Of a stretch of 6,431 nucleotides of DNA, positions 5,800 through 6,431 are shown one piece after another. Both the position numbers and the translations under genes were made by a program. Below the pieces are notes generated by a model, which saw nothing but the letters and a program-made list of their open reading frames with translations, was not told the DNA's origin and ran no database searches. Source of the stretch: Candidatus Melainabacteria bacterium (GTDB lineage Bacteria; Cyanobacteriota; Vampirovibrionia; Obscuribacterales; Obscuribacteraceae); NCBI GenBank assembly GCA_003175915.1, contig PSRH01000189.1, forward strand, positions 1 through 6,431, written 5' to 3'. Within the stretch, counting starts at the first letter, position 1, and each line of letters starts with the position of its first letter.

Positions 5800-6431
5800 T
5801 CAAAGAGTCTGTCCCTTCATTTTGTGAAGATCGTCCGAGAATGACTTCACGTCCAAATCAAACAGCCCCCCGTCATCATGCTGCTTAATCACGCGCCTTC
5901 TGACGAAGAACATTCTTCCATCGGCTGAGTTAACAACTTCAACTTCCTTTGGCATGTTTTCTGGTAATTGACCGTGACTGACGATAAGGTGCTTAAGGAT
6001 ATGCATGGTTTCGTAGCCGAACATATAAGGATTCTGAACTACGGTTCCTCGGATAGCACCGTCAGCGATACCTTTAAGAGTAATTTCGTCTTCGTCAAAA
6101 CCGACGATGTGCACCTTACCTAACTTGTTTTCCCGCCTAACTCCAGATAGCATGGCCGGTGGACTGGAGCACCACAAACCAACGAGACAATTGACGGCAG
6201 GATACTTCACAAGCGTATCGACCACGTTCGCATAGCACTTTTCCTTATCCAAGTTATCTGCCTTGGTTCCCACAATGGTATATTTGCCAAGCTGAATCGG
6301 CTCATTACGGCTGGCAAATTCCACACTGGCTTTGCCATGCGCTTCCTCCTCCGATATACCGGCCAGGTTCGCTATGACTCCTTGTCTGCGTTCTCTCGCA
6401 TTGGCGATATCAAACTTGCCGACACAAAGGA
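5800..6431 (-). CDS. Periplasmic sugar-binding protein of the ABC importer (RbsB-like, Peripla_BP_4), N-terminus off the window
   Basis: The frame is open to the window edge and gives 209 residues, the C-terminal two thirds of a type I periplasmic binding protein that captures the sugar and delivers it to the permease. Family-like features, numbered from the first complete codon: VGKFDIANARERRQG at 3-17; ADN at 57-59; DTLVKYPAVNCLVGLW at 71-86; VHIVGFDEDEITLKGIADG at 106-124; and GTVVQNPYMFGYETM at 128-142, the hinge-proximal GxxxQxPxxxGY stretch. The GTG at 6322-6324 is internal, because conserved sequence continues before it. The signal peptide or lipobox is beyond the edge. WCSSPPAML at 86-94 replaces the more usual WSYNxPA-like stretch, possibly a specificity change (inference). 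It is the first visible gene of the operon, 48 nt ahead of the ATPase; any promoter is outside the window. The ligand is not determinable. Confidence 0.92.
   Translation of the reverse strand, partial: LCVGKFDIANARERRQGVIANLAGISEEEAHGKASVEFASRNEPIQLGKYTIVGTKADNLDKEKCYANVVDTLVKYPAVNCLVGLWCSSPPAMLSGVRRENKLGKVHIVGFDEDEITLKGIADGAIRGTVVQNPYMFGYETMHILKHLIVSHGQLPENMPKEVEVVNSADGRMFFVRRRVIKQHDDGGLFDLDVKSFSDDLHKMKGQTL

Noticed and set aside
1..6431. CRISPR array, transposon ends, tRNA or rRNA genes, or a defence cassette
   Set aside because: No regularly spaced repeat-spacer pattern, transposase or integrase motifs, tRNA-like cloverleaf or rRNA sequence was seen on either strand.

Overview
This is a 6.4-kb piece of a bacterial chromosome of roughly balanced base composition. 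It holds six protein-coding genes, two of them cut by the window edges. There are no tRNA or rRNA genes, no CRISPR array, no insertion sequence and no phage or plasmid genes. Genes start with ATG or GTG and several have AGGAGG-type ribosome binding sites. The mix of a NodB deacetylase, a PlsC-like acyltransferase, a secreted Lys/Ser/Ala-rich protein with VKGYTRKDGT motifs, a BON protein and a sugar ABC transporter fits an environmental Gram-negative-type bacterium. A cyanobacterial or Melainabacteria-like (Obscuribacter-type) relative is one possibility, but this is a weak impression from protein style; the window has no taxonomic marker.

Left part (1-1751, plus strand): the C-terminal two thirds of a polysaccharide deacetylase overlaps by 7 nt the GTG start of a 417-residue lysophospholipid-acyltransferase-like protein. 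The overlap suggests one transcript and a shared role at the cell envelope, in glycan or lipid modification. A weak terminator-like element and then an extended -10 promoter candidate separate this pair from the next gene.

Middle part (1752-3259): a 195-residue exported, very basic low-complexity protein carries the same 19-residue motif near both ends, around a linker with decayed repeats. A 346-nt gap with several imperfect hairpins follows. Then comes a 110-residue single-BON-domain protein with a very strong Shine-Dalgarno. Both are stand-alone genes of uncertain role. Two hairpins lie between the BON gene and the convergent transporter operon.

Right part (3260-6431, minus strand): a classic CUT2 (ribose/xylose/galactose type) ABC importer operon in the order substrate-binding protein (N-terminus off the window), double ATPase, permease. 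The ATPase stop and permease start overlap as TAATG, with an SD inside the ATPase gene, so the two are probably translationally coupled. The sugar cannot be read from the sequence, and no regulator, kinase or isomerase is visible beside the operon.

I do not see strong evidence of a new multi-gene system. The points most worth a second look are the double-motif exported protein with its 57-nt internal periodicity, the unassigned C-terminal half of the acyltransferase, and the structured intergenic DNA.
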